A DNA stretch of 64,000 nucleotides from Candidatus Heimdallarchaeota archaeon (GTDB lineage Archaea > Asgardarchaeota > Heimdallarchaeia > JABLTI01): assembly GCA_019058275.1 (NCBI GenBank), contig JAHLVW010000066.1, positions 1-64,000 on the forward strand, given 5' to 3'. The position numbers and the translations under genes were made by a program. The notes beneath the pieces were generated by a model. It saw nothing but the letters and a program-made list of their open reading frames with translations. It was not told the DNA's origin and ran no database searches. Positions 38,335 to 45,697 of the stretch are shown here, in pieces; position 1 is the first letter of the stretch; each line of letters begins with the position of its first letter.

Positions 38335-40104
38335 ATGCTCTTTGAGTTGAGAGAGATGCACGCAGCAAAGATACTCCTACAGATGTTAAGTGCTCACGAT
38401 GTCAAGCATATTTTTGGACTACCTGGAGAAACGACTCTGGAGTTGTATACAGGCTGGCAAGATTGGGAAGCTAGCCCACATCCAATTGATTATGTGTTAA
38501 CTCGAGATGAAAGAAGTTCAGCATACATGGCAGATGCTTATGCGAGAGTGAGTTTTAAACCAGGGGTAGTAGAAGTACCCAGTGTAGGCGCCACTCACTT
38601 AATTCCTGGGGTAGTTGAGGCATATAAAGCGTCTGTTCCTATGTTAGTGTTTACCTCGGATGTTCCGCTTCATACTGAACTCAGAAACATGTTGACAGCG
38701 TTTGATCAGACAGCATTATTCAAAGGAATTACAAAAGCAACAATTACGGTAACAAAAGGATCTGAAATTCCCCATGTTATCCGGAGGGCATTTCGCCTGG
38801 CAACCGGGGGAAGACCCGGCCCCATACATATACGGTTACCGATGGATGTTCTAGGCGAAGAAATTGATGATTCGGAGATATTCTCAGAACTTTATGCCCA
38901 AAAAGAGTTCGTCCGGTATCCGAGTGCGCGTCCCACAGCTGAGTTAGAAAAAATTAAGGATGCTCTTGCCCTATTAAGTTCCGCTGAACGTCCTGTTCTT
39001 ATATGTGGACAAGGAGTCCTTTTTTCCCAAGCATGGGAAGAAGTAACAGAATTTGCAGAGCTTTTGGGGATACCTGTAGGAACGACAATTTCTGGGAAGG
39101 GGAGTATTGCAGAAACACATCCTTTATCAATTGGAGTAACAGGTAGCCGCGGTGGAACACGTTTCTCGAATAGAATTGTTAGAGAAGCAGACGTTATCTT
39201 CTATATTGGGAGTAATACTGATTCAGCGAACACATCAAAATGGACCTTGCCTGCTAAAGAGTCAGGGACAAAGTTAATCCATTGTGACATCAGTGAGACG
39301 GAACCAGGGAATAATTATCAAACCGATGTGATCTTAATCGGAGACGCAAAAGGCACACTAAAAACTATGATTAATTTGGTATCAACTAAAATTACACAGA
39401 AAAAATATGATGACCTTCCCCGGATCAAGCAAATAATAAAAGATGCCAAAGAATATAATGAATATGTTTGGGAGCTAAAACAATCTGAAGAGAAACCAAT
39501 TCACCCAATGCGATTTATTCATGAGCTTTCTAAAACCATTCCTGATGATTATGTAATTACAACTGATCCAGGGGTTAGCGCGATTTATCCGTCAGCATTC
39601 CATAAATTAAAACGAGCGGGAAGAAGTATGATCTTTAATTATGCTATGGGAGCTTTAGGATATGCCATTCCTGCATCGGTTGGAGCATATTTTGCTAGAC
39701 CTGAAAGTTGCATTGTGGCTCTAACAGGTGATGGTAGTTTTGGATTCACGGTAGGCGAATTAGAAACGATTAGTAGAATTGGAGGTAACATTAACATTAT
39801 TTTATTCAATAATGGTTGTTTTGGCTGGATTAAAGGAGAACTACAGATCTCCTATGGTTCCAAATACGTAGATTTTCCTACAAATTTCCAAGTGGTGGAT
39901 TATCAAAAAATTGCTGAAGGATTCGGTTTAACAGCGTATACAGTTCGAGATCCTAAGGATCTTTCACAAGTCTTGCAAGAGGCCTTTAGTCTCAATGCAC
40001 CGACCCTTATAGATCTACAAGTTCGATCAGAGAATGAACTAATTCCTCCAGTACCCAAATGGGTTAAAATAGCAGAGAAAACAGATTTAAAATACATTTT
40101 TTAG
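38335..40104 (+). CDS. Thiamine-diphosphate enzyme, acetolactate-synthase-like
   Basis: A 589-residue three-domain ThDP enzyme. The N-terminal domain has HIFGLPGETTLEL and the activating glutamate in TRDERSSAYMADAYAR; the C-terminal ThDP/metal motif is GDGSFGFTVGELETISRIGG followed by NIILFNN (about 465-494). Relatives include acetolactate synthase, sulfoacetaldehyde acetyltransferase and related decarboxylases; there is no small regulatory subunit nearby, so acetolactate synthase proper is uncertain. Its codon use is visibly richer in G and C than its neighbours (for example around 38780-38830). It is flanked by a tRNA remnant and a tRNA gene, suggesting acquisition by transfer. ATGs at 38335 and 38356 are both possible. 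Confidence 0.85.
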   Translation: MLFELREMHAAKILLQMLSAHDVKHIFGLPGETTLELYTGWQDWEASPHPIDYVLTRDERSSAYMADAYARVSFKPGVVEVPSVGATHLIPGVVEAYKASVPMLVFTSDVPLHTELRNMLTAFDQTALFKGITKATITVTKGSEIPHVIRRAFRLATGGRPGPIHIRLPMDVLGEEIDDSEIFSELYAQKEFVRYPSARPTAELEKIKDALALLSSAERPVLICGQGVLFSQAWEEVTEFAELLGIPVGTTISGKGSIAETHPLSIGVTGSRGGTRFSNRIVREADVIFYIGSNTDSANTSKWTLPAKESGTKLIHCDISETEPGNNYQTDVILIGDAKGTLKTMINLVSTKITQKKYDDLPRIKQIIKDAKEYNEYVWELKQSEEKPIHPMRFIHELSKTIPDDYVITTDPGVSAIYPSAFHKLKRAGRSMIFNYAMGALGYAIPASVGAYFARPESCIVALTGDGSFGFTVGELETISRIGGNINIILFNNGCFGWIKGELQISYGSKYVDFPTNFQVVDYQKIAEGFGLTAYTVRDPKDLSQVLQEAFSLNAPTLIDLQVRSENELIPPVPKWVKIAEKTDLKYIF

Positions 40105-40199
40105 TCAGAGCATGAACACTAGTGTTTAGATTAAAACTCCAATTAATACTAAGAAATATTACCTGTCTTACGATTTTTTGGGAAAACAAAAGATATAAT

Positions 40200-40341
40200 T
40201 GGTGGGCCCGGCGCGATTCGAATTCGCGGAAGTGGGTTCGCGACCACAATCTTCTCACGCGACCTCCCGGTTTTTGAAGAAACCAGACTCGTCTGATTTT
40301 TTTATCAGCCGAGCGCGCTAACCAAGCTGTGCCACGGGCCC
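40200..40341 (-). tRNA. tRNA-Ile (GAU) with two introns
   Basis: The acceptor is GGGCCCG (40341-40335) paired with CGGGCCC (40210-40204), then A and an encoded CCA. The D-arm follows, and the anticodon stem CTCGG (40313-40309) with loop CTGATAA gives anticodon GAT (40306-40304). About 31 bases (roughly 40302-40272) interrupt the anticodon loop at the usual position 37/38 before the 3' stem CCGGG. AGGTC and a T-stem GCGTG follow, then about 33 further bases (roughly 40255-40223) before TTCGAAT and CGCGC. Removing both leaves a normal 75-base tRNA with all stems paired apart from one A-C in the D-stem. Intron ends may shift by a base or two. Confidence 0.85.
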
Positions 40342-40570
40342 AAGGATATTTGTGCTCTCTTCAATTTGGCATTTTAGTAGTTAAAAAAGTTTATGATTGG
40401 ATATTATATTTTGTTGTTATATGCTGGTTCCCAAAAGTTAAAATAAATTACCCACAAACTAAAGTTTAAAATAACTATTATTGTCTATAAATGTAAGTTT
40501 AGAAAGTTAATTATATGCTTATGTTTACAACTCATATGAGAGTTAATATAAAAAACAGTAGGGTACAAAC

Positions 40571-41158
40571 ATGTCAGATGATACAGGTCAAATGAAAGCA
40601 ATAAACGCGATACTCAAACTAGTTCTCTTAGGTGATGGTGCTGTAGGAAAAACTACTCTTCGTAGAAGATTTCTAGGTGAAGGTTTCAAAGCTGGTTATT
40701 CCGCTACTATAGGCGCTGATTTTGCTATTAAACGTATTAATCTTGAGAATTACCGATTAACTTTCCAGATCTGGGATTTAGCAGGACAGCAAAGATTTGC
40801 TGCAGTCAGAGAGCTCTATTACCGTGGTTCTAGAGGTGCCTTGCTAGTTTTTGATGTTACTAACCCAAGCTCATTTAATAATTTACCAAGTTGGCTTGAA
40901 GAATTATGGAAGAAAGCTGGTCGAGTACCTATGATCCTTTGTGGTAACAAAATCGACTTGAGAAATGAAGTACTAAAAAGCATTCCTCCAGAGTTAGGAC
41001 AAGAATATGCTCGACGTCTATCTGAAGCACTTGGTTATGAAGTTCCCTATATTGAGACTAGTGCTAAAACTGGCGAGAAGGTCAATGAGGCATTCTTCCT
41101 TTTAGGACTCAGTATTATTCGCTCTGTTAAAAAACCAAAAACAATTCTTGAAGAATAA
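40571..41158 (+). CDS. Ras/Rab-like small GTPase 1
   Basis: A 195-residue GTPase: G1 GDGAVGKT, a G2 threonine in ATIGADF, G3 WDLAGQQRF, G4 NKID and G5 ETSAKTG. The WDLAGQQRF switch and overall length match Asgard Rab-like proteins. There is no C-terminal cysteine motif for prenylation, so membrane attachment, if any, is by other means. It is followed 207 bases later by a close paralogue. Role in vesicle-like or cytoskeletal processes is inferred from family only. Confidence 0.92.
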   Translation: MSDDTGQMKAINAILKLVLLGDGAVGKTTLRRRFLGEGFKAGYSATIGADFAIKRINLENYRLTFQIWDLAGQQRFAAVRELYYRGSRGALLVFDVTNPSSFNNLPSWLEELWKKAGRVPMILCGNKIDLRNEVLKSIPPELGQEYARRLSEALGYEVPYIETSAKTGEKVNEAFFLLGLSIIRSVKKPKTILEE

Positions 41159-41297
41159 ACTATCCTTCTCCTATCTTATTTTTCCATTATTTTTTCCGTT
41201 GTGGTTATTTAGTAATTTTTATAATGGATTTTGAGAGTTACATACTCACTTAGAATTTAGCGCTTAGTAGAATTAGCGTTATAGTAAATTCTATATA

Positions 41298-41314
41298 TGG
41301 GGAATTATTTCCCA
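41298..41314. repeat. Inverted repeat TGGGG-N-CCCA in the leader of GTPase 2
   Basis: TGGGGAA and TTTCCCA nearly mirror each other around TTA. It lies about 50 bases upstream of the GTPase 2 start and ahead of its TTTATATA box. A closely similar sequence occurs upstream of the thioredoxin gene (43770-43785), so it may be a shared operator. Confidence 0.4.
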
Positions 41315-41365
41315 AATAAACTATAGATAAATTGCTTATTACTTTATATACGGAGCAGAATTATC

Positions 41366-41935
41366 TTGAGTGTACCTCAGAAAAAGTCAGTTTATAAGGT
41401 TGTCTTACTTGGCGATGGTGCTGTTGGTAAAACAAGCATTAGACAGCAATATTTAGGTAAAGGCTTCAAGGAAGGTTATTCCATGACCATTGGAGCTGAT
41501 TTTTGTGTTAAAAGAGTTGAACTATCAACTATGATTATTACCTTCCAAATTTGGGATCTTGCAGGACAACAAAGGTTTGATGTAGTTCGTGAGGTTTACT
41601 ATCGTGGTAGTAGCGGAGCATTGTTGGTTTTCGATGTTTCTAATGCAAGTTCATTTGAGAATTTACCAGCTTGGTTAAATGAATTGACAAAGAATAATTA
41701 TGAACGAATTGTTCCAATTGTCCTCATTGGTAATAAAACTGATTTGAGGGGTGAAAAACCATGTTTACCAAAAGAAGCAGGTCAGCAATACGCTGCAGCT
41801 CTTACTGAATGGACTGGTTTTGAAGTTCCTTATCTTGAGACTTCTGCAAAAACAGGTTTGAATGTTGATCAAGCTTTTGTGCTTCTGTCAAAACAAATTG
41901 AATCATTTTTAGATAAGTATCACCTTCGTGGTTGA
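41366..41935 (+). CDS. Ras/Rab-like small GTPase 2
   Basis: A 189-residue paralogue of the previous GTPase with G1 GDGAVGKTS, TIGADF, WDLAGQQRF, NKTD and ETSAKTG all intact. The two share most of their core, indicating tandem duplication, but differ in tails (this one ends KYHLRG) and in the region after G3. It lacks a C-terminal cysteine. The start is TTG at 41366 after GGAG, with TTTATATA about 20 bases ahead, so the transcript leader is very short. It is directly followed by the OSTC-like pair. Confidence 0.92.
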   Translation: MSVPQKKSVYKVVLLGDGAVGKTSIRQQYLGKGFKEGYSMTIGADFCVKRVELSTMIITFQIWDLAGQQRFDVVREVYYRGSSGALLVFDVSNASSFENLPAWLNELTKNNYERIVPIVLIGNKTDLRGEKPCLPKEAGQQYAAALTEWTGFEVPYLETSAKTGLNVDQAFVLLSKQIESFLDKYHLRG

Positions 41936-42045
41936 TTTTTTCCTTTTCTTTTATTATCCCATTCTACCATTTCATCTTTTATTTTCATAGTCTTATATAT
42001 AGTCTATGCGATATATTATTTTAAAAGGGTAGGTTGATTTTACTA

Positions 42046-42573
42046 ATGTCTAAAAAGAAAAAGGCAAATGTATCAACTAAAGGAAACTCTAAAAAGAGTT
42101 TCTTGGAAAGGTTGCCCTCAAACTTACTATTCGTTCCATTAGTAAGCCAACCCGATTTTCGATTGAGAAAAACCTAATTTAGAATCCCAAGGTCAATTCC
42201 TGTGAGTCTCATAATAGTTATGATGCTTATGGGAGTGTTCTTCATCTATATTGGTGGATTCTATTTTATCACACAAGATGAGGTTTATCCTTTTGGAACT
42301 GATCCTAAAACTGGTGAACGTGAAGTTATTTTGAATGAACGTCATCATCAGTATGTTTTTGAGGGCATTGCGGTTGGAATTCTGATGTATAACGGTGCTG
42401 GTGGTATGTATTTAATTCATCATTCAACTAATTATGCTTATAGACCTGCACAGGTGACAATGTTTCTCCTAATAGGTATAGGCTTGGTGATTTTTGCCTT
42501 AGGCTTGATAGTGTTTATGTTTATTGTAAAAGAAGAAATACTTGAGGAATTACTTAAAAAATTAAGGTCATAA
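42046..42573 (+). pseudogene. OSTC / Ost3-6 membrane-domain homologue 1, in-frame TAA
   Basis: Aligning with the downstream paralogue gives a protein from ATG 42046: a lysine-rich start, then SFLERLPSNL, VPLVSQPDFRLRKT, then TAA at 42175-42177 in the same frame (codon 44), and after it IPVSLIIVMMLMGVFFIYIGG and three more helical segments to 42573. The stop lies where the paralogue has an arginine. The membrane core has the eukaryotic OSTC pattern (GGFYxxxxxE, QYVFEGIAVGIL, GAGGMYLIHHS). Either it is translated from GTG 42202 as a truncated membrane piece, or it is read through, or it is broken. In eukaryotes OSTC joins the oligosaccharyltransferase complex. Confidence 0.72.
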
Positions 42574-42683
42574 TTCCTTCCCTTTTTTCAATGTTCAATC
42601 TTTAGAAATCCTTTTTAATGGAAGAAAATAAGAATATGAAAAACACTACTTAAATTAAGTGTTTATTCAGGATGTTTGAGACG

Positions 42684-43166
42684 ATGTCAAAAACAAAAAA
42701 GGCTACCGAAAACGAAGCAGACAAACCTTTTTTGGATCGATTGCCATCCAAATTGCCATTCGCTCCATTGGTGAGACGACCTGATTATCAGCTTCGTCAT
42801 GTCAGATTAACAGCACCAACTGCAATTCCTATCCAACTTGTAATTGCAGTAGTCTTTATTGGATTATTCTTCATTTACATAGGCGGATTTTATGATCTGG
42901 CACAAGAACCTCCAGCATTTGGTCAGAAACCTGGTGGTAGCCCATTAGTTATTTTGACTGAATTGAACCATCAATTCTTAGTTGAAGGTATGGCTGCAGG
43001 ATTCTTAATGTTTATTGGTACAGGTGGATTCTTTCTAATCCATTATTCCACACAATACGCCTATTCTCAAAAGAACGCTACTATACTGCTGACAATGGGA
43101 ATAGGAATAGTTGTCCTGTGCTGGGTAGGAGTAGTGTTTATATTAAGACAAAAAATAGGGTTATGA
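42684..43166 (+). CDS. OSTC / Ost3-6 membrane-domain homologue 2
   Basis: An intact 160-residue membrane protein with the eukaryotic OSTC/Ost3-6 C-terminal pattern: RLPSKLPFAPLVRRPDYQLR, a first helix with FIYIGGFYDLAQEPPAFG (compare GGxIYDxIxEPPSxG in OSTC), HQFLVEGMAAGFLMFIGTGGFFLI (compare QYIxEGLASSFLFxxGGLGF), and a fourth helix ending FILRQKIGL. It is expected to sit in the membrane as an accessory subunit of the archaeal oligosaccharyltransferase with a Stt3/AglB catalytic subunit, which is not in the window. The ATG at 42684 matches the paralogue start; an ATG at 42672 is in frame. Confidence 0.82.
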   Translation: MSKTKKATENEADKPFLDRLPSKLPFAPLVRRPDYQLRHVRLTAPTAIPIQLVIAVVFIGLFFIYIGGFYDLAQEPPAFGQKPGGSPLVILTELNHQFLVEGMAAGFLMFIGTGGFFLIHYSTQYAYSQKNATILLTMGIGIVVLCWVGVVFILRQKIGL

Positions 43167-43302
43167 TGAACCTTAACAACAAAGAATAGCAAACCTATTC
43201 CCCTTATTTCTTTTATTCTTTTAAAATTAGAGAAAAATAGAGTGAGAGGTAAGAAAGAATTTCCAAGAAATCATCCAAGATTAATTCATACCTATTAATG
43301 TT

Positions 43303-43713
43303 TTAAGCTTGTTTTTTGAATTGTTTGTCAATCAATTCTTTGAAGTCATTCTTCTTTTTAGCACCTGAGAAATAAGTTGAGATTTTACCATCTTTAAATA
43401 TATAGAATGTAGGAACATATCTAATTTGGAATTGCATTGCTGCAGCTCTTTCTTGATCTGTGTTTACTTTTGCAAATGCTACTTTACCATTATACTCTTG
43501 TGCTATTTCCTTTGTAATTGGGTCCATGATTTTACATGGTGGACACCAGGTTGCATAGAAATCGATTATTGCGTATTTATTTTTAGTAATGAAATCTTGA
43601 ATATCTCTGCTAGTAAGAGTTTTTACCATTCCATTTGCATCTTGACTTCCTGTCATAATATCACTCACAATTTTTTCCTTTATTTTCTGTAGTTCTTTAT
43701 CTTCTATTGTCAT
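43303..43713 (-). CDS. Thioredoxin
   Basis: A 136-residue thioredoxin with the active site WCPPCK (Cys57 and Cys60), the cis-proline VPTFYIF and the standard alpha/beta fold, preceded by an N-terminal helical extension of about 30 residues. There is no signal peptide, so it should be cytosolic. WCPPC differs from the usual WCGPC in the second residue, which affects redox potential in studied thioredoxins. It converges on the OSTC-like gene 2. In eukaryotes Ost3/Ost6 carry a luminal thioredoxin domain fused to the same membrane domain, so this neighbourhood is notable, although here the Trx is separate and cytosolic. Confidence 0.9.
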   Translation of the reverse strand: MTIEDKELQKIKEKIVSDIMTGSQDANGMVKTLTSRDIQDFITKNKYAIIDFYATWCPPCKIMDPITKEIAQEYNGKVAFAKVNTDQERAAAMQFQIRYVPTFYIFKDGKISTYFSGAKKKNDFKELIDKQFKKQA

Positions 43714-43769
43714 GATTAACTCCTCTTTTAATAAAGTTGACTATTAAATTCTTAAACATCATTTTTGAC

Positions 43770-43785
43770 TGGGAAATAACTCCCA
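43770..43785. repeat. Inverted repeat upstream of the thioredoxin gene
   Basis: TGGGAAATAACTCCCA on the plus strand, which on the minus strand reads TGGGAGTTATTTCCCA, very close to the element at 41298-41314. It is about 57 bases upstream of the thioredoxin ATG. The remaining intergenic bases to 44097 hold TATA-like runs but no other feature I can support. Confidence 0.4.
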
Positions 43786-44097
43786 ATTTTGATTTGTTAT
43801 GAGTCACATTTACTAAGTTCTTATTTAAAAATTCCAAATTAGTTTGTTAGAAATTTGATATCTTGAACATAACTTTGTTAAGTCAACCTAACATATATGT
43901 CCTTTTTCAATAAAATTCACACAGTATGGAAAAAACGTAAATAATATATTGGAATAACTATAGTAATTAGTTAGATAAACAGAGAAAGCTATTATTGAGA
44001 AATGAATGTTTTTTCTGTAGTAGACCATCAAAAACTATTAATGAGTTATTAAAGTAAAATCAATTATATCCCGTCAACAACATAGGATTGAATACAG

Positions 44098-45684
44098 ATG
44101 GCAGTAGATTCATATTGGTACATTGTAGGAATTGGAGGTATATTCCTACTTGTTGTAGCTGTAATTATTTGGGACCAAATACGTCAAGCAAAGAAGAAGA
44201 GTAGTTTAGATCAAACTGCTCATGGAAGTCCGTCGAGTTTTGATTCGGAATCAAAAACTAAGATGATGTCGAGACTTGATAAACGAGAATCGCAATTAAG
44301 AAGAGAACGGATATTAGAGGGAGGTACTCTTCCTGAGCTTTCAGAACTCGTTGTTTATTTCCCAACGAGAAATAAAAAGATTACTTCTACTGAGGTTGAC
44401 GTAAGAGGTAAAACAGCAGTTAAGTCAATCGTCTGGATAAACAATCAAGCTGCATTTGTTGATGTTGATGGTTCATTTATTGGTACTGTTAAGTTATATC
44501 GTGGCAAAAATCAATTGGATATTGTTGCCATTGGACCATATGGGCACACAATGGGTGCTTATGTACCTATTAATTGCACATCAAAAGAAGCACCAAGTTT
44601 TCAAAGCTCATGCTCTACCTATCTTCTTCCTGACCACACTCTTGACATAAGACACGATGCTATGCCAACTTCAGGAGTACAAGTAGACATTCAAAGTGTT
44701 TCTGTACCAGTTGATAGAGCCAGAAGAAGGAGAGGAAGACAAGCCGAGGAAGCTCCTGTGTTTCAAGATATGGCTCCTAAAGCAGCAGATGATCAAATTG
44801 TAGTTTCAGAAGATGAGATTGATCCTTCTGTTCTTGCTGCACTAAAAGGTGATCCTCTAAGCGAGGATGCTGCTGCCGTTGAATCAGCTGTTGATCTCTC
44901 TGAGATCGAACCTGATTTACTCCCTACAAGATTTAATGAAGCTGAAATTCCACCTATTCCTGAAATTACCGGGCTTGAAGATGAGGAACAAATATCTGAT
45001 ATCCCAGAAATCCCTGAGATTCCTACTGAATTACTCGAGGAAGAAAGTGAACCAGCAAGTACTGTAGCTGTTGATGAAGAAGAAATCGATGAATCAGTTA
45101 AACAAATCGAGGAAGTTATTGAAACAGACAAGAAATTCCAACCTGATGAAATGATACCAAAACAACCAGGGGAAGAATTAACACCTCAAGTAGAAGATAT
45201 TGAAGAAATAAAACTTGATGAATTCAAACCATTACAACAAACTCTTGAAGGAACACAAGAGCTGATTATTGAAACTAAATCCCAAGTTTTAGATGACGAT
45301 CGCAGAACTATTATATTGCAACACAATGGATTGCTTCAACGAGAAGATGGTGAAACAATACCAGTTCTTAAAATCGAAAAGAGAATTGAGTGTGTTGATG
45401 AAAAATGGTTTTCAACACTTGGTATAGCTAATGTCTCTGATGTAGAGATTAATCGTATAGATATGAGTGAATTTATCTCAAATACTATGGAATTAGCTGA
45501 AAAGCTTCCTGTAAATGTTGAAGACCCAATAATTGATTACTTGCCTGAAGGTGTAATGGTTACTTGGGTGATGAATAATGTTAAACCTCAAATGAAAATC
45601 TTCATTACCTATAACGAAAAAGCAAATCCAATGGATATTATTACTGAAGAGCAAAAAACACCAAAAATAACAATCAGAAAATAA
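44098..45684 (+). CDS. Membrane-anchored protein with Glucodextran_B-like domain and acidic linker
   Basis: A 528-residue protein with one N-terminal membrane helix (about 7-24) followed by RQAKKK, which by the positive-inside rule suggests the rest is cytoplasmic. Residues about 90-155 (ITSTEVDVRGKTAVKSIVWIN, VDVDGSFIGTV, LYRGKNQLDIVAIGPYGH in succession) look like a Glucodextran_B-type Ig-like domain. A long acidic linker with IPEI repeats (about 230-350) leads to a C-terminal domain of about 130 residues (starting near ELIIETKSQVLDD) that I do not recognise. The acidic linker shows low-complexity repeats. Function unknown; possibly a scaffold at the membrane. Confidence 0.65.
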   Translation: MAVDSYWYIVGIGGIFLLVVAVIIWDQIRQAKKKSSLDQTAHGSPSSFDSESKTKMMSRLDKRESQLRRERILEGGTLPELSELVVYFPTRNKKITSTEVDVRGKTAVKSIVWINNQAAFVDVDGSFIGTVKLYRGKNQLDIVAIGPYGHTMGAYVPINCTSKEAPSFQSSCSTYLLPDHTLDIRHDAMPTSGVQVDIQSVSVPVDRARRRRGRQAEEAPVFQDMAPKAADDQIVVSEDEIDPSVLAALKGDPLSEDAAAVESAVDLSEIEPDLLPTRFNEAEIPPIPEITGLEDEEQISDIPEIPEIPTELLEEESEPASTVAVDEEEIDESVKQIEEVIETDKKFQPDEMIPKQPGEELTPQVEDIEEIKLDEFKPLQQTLEGTQELIIETKSQVLDDDRRTIILQHNGLLQREDGETIPVLKIEKRIECVDEKWFSTLGIANVSDVEINRIDMSEFISNTMELAEKLPVNVEDPIIDYLPEGVMVTWVMNNVKPQMKIFITYNEKANPMDIITEEQKTPKITIRK

Positions 45685-45697
45685 GCAATTTATTTTC

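Noticed and set aside
40200..40341. Alternative tRNA fold with T-stem CGCGA/TCGCG and no second intron
   Set aside because: That fold leaves an extra base between T-stem and acceptor and 33 unexplained bases between the variable loop and T-arm; the two-intron model gives a regular 75-base tRNA.
43303..43713. Thioredoxin as the missing luminal domain of an Ost3/6 protein
   Set aside because: It has no signal peptide or membrane helix and is on the opposite strand; the neighbourhood is suggestive but not proof, so kept only as context.
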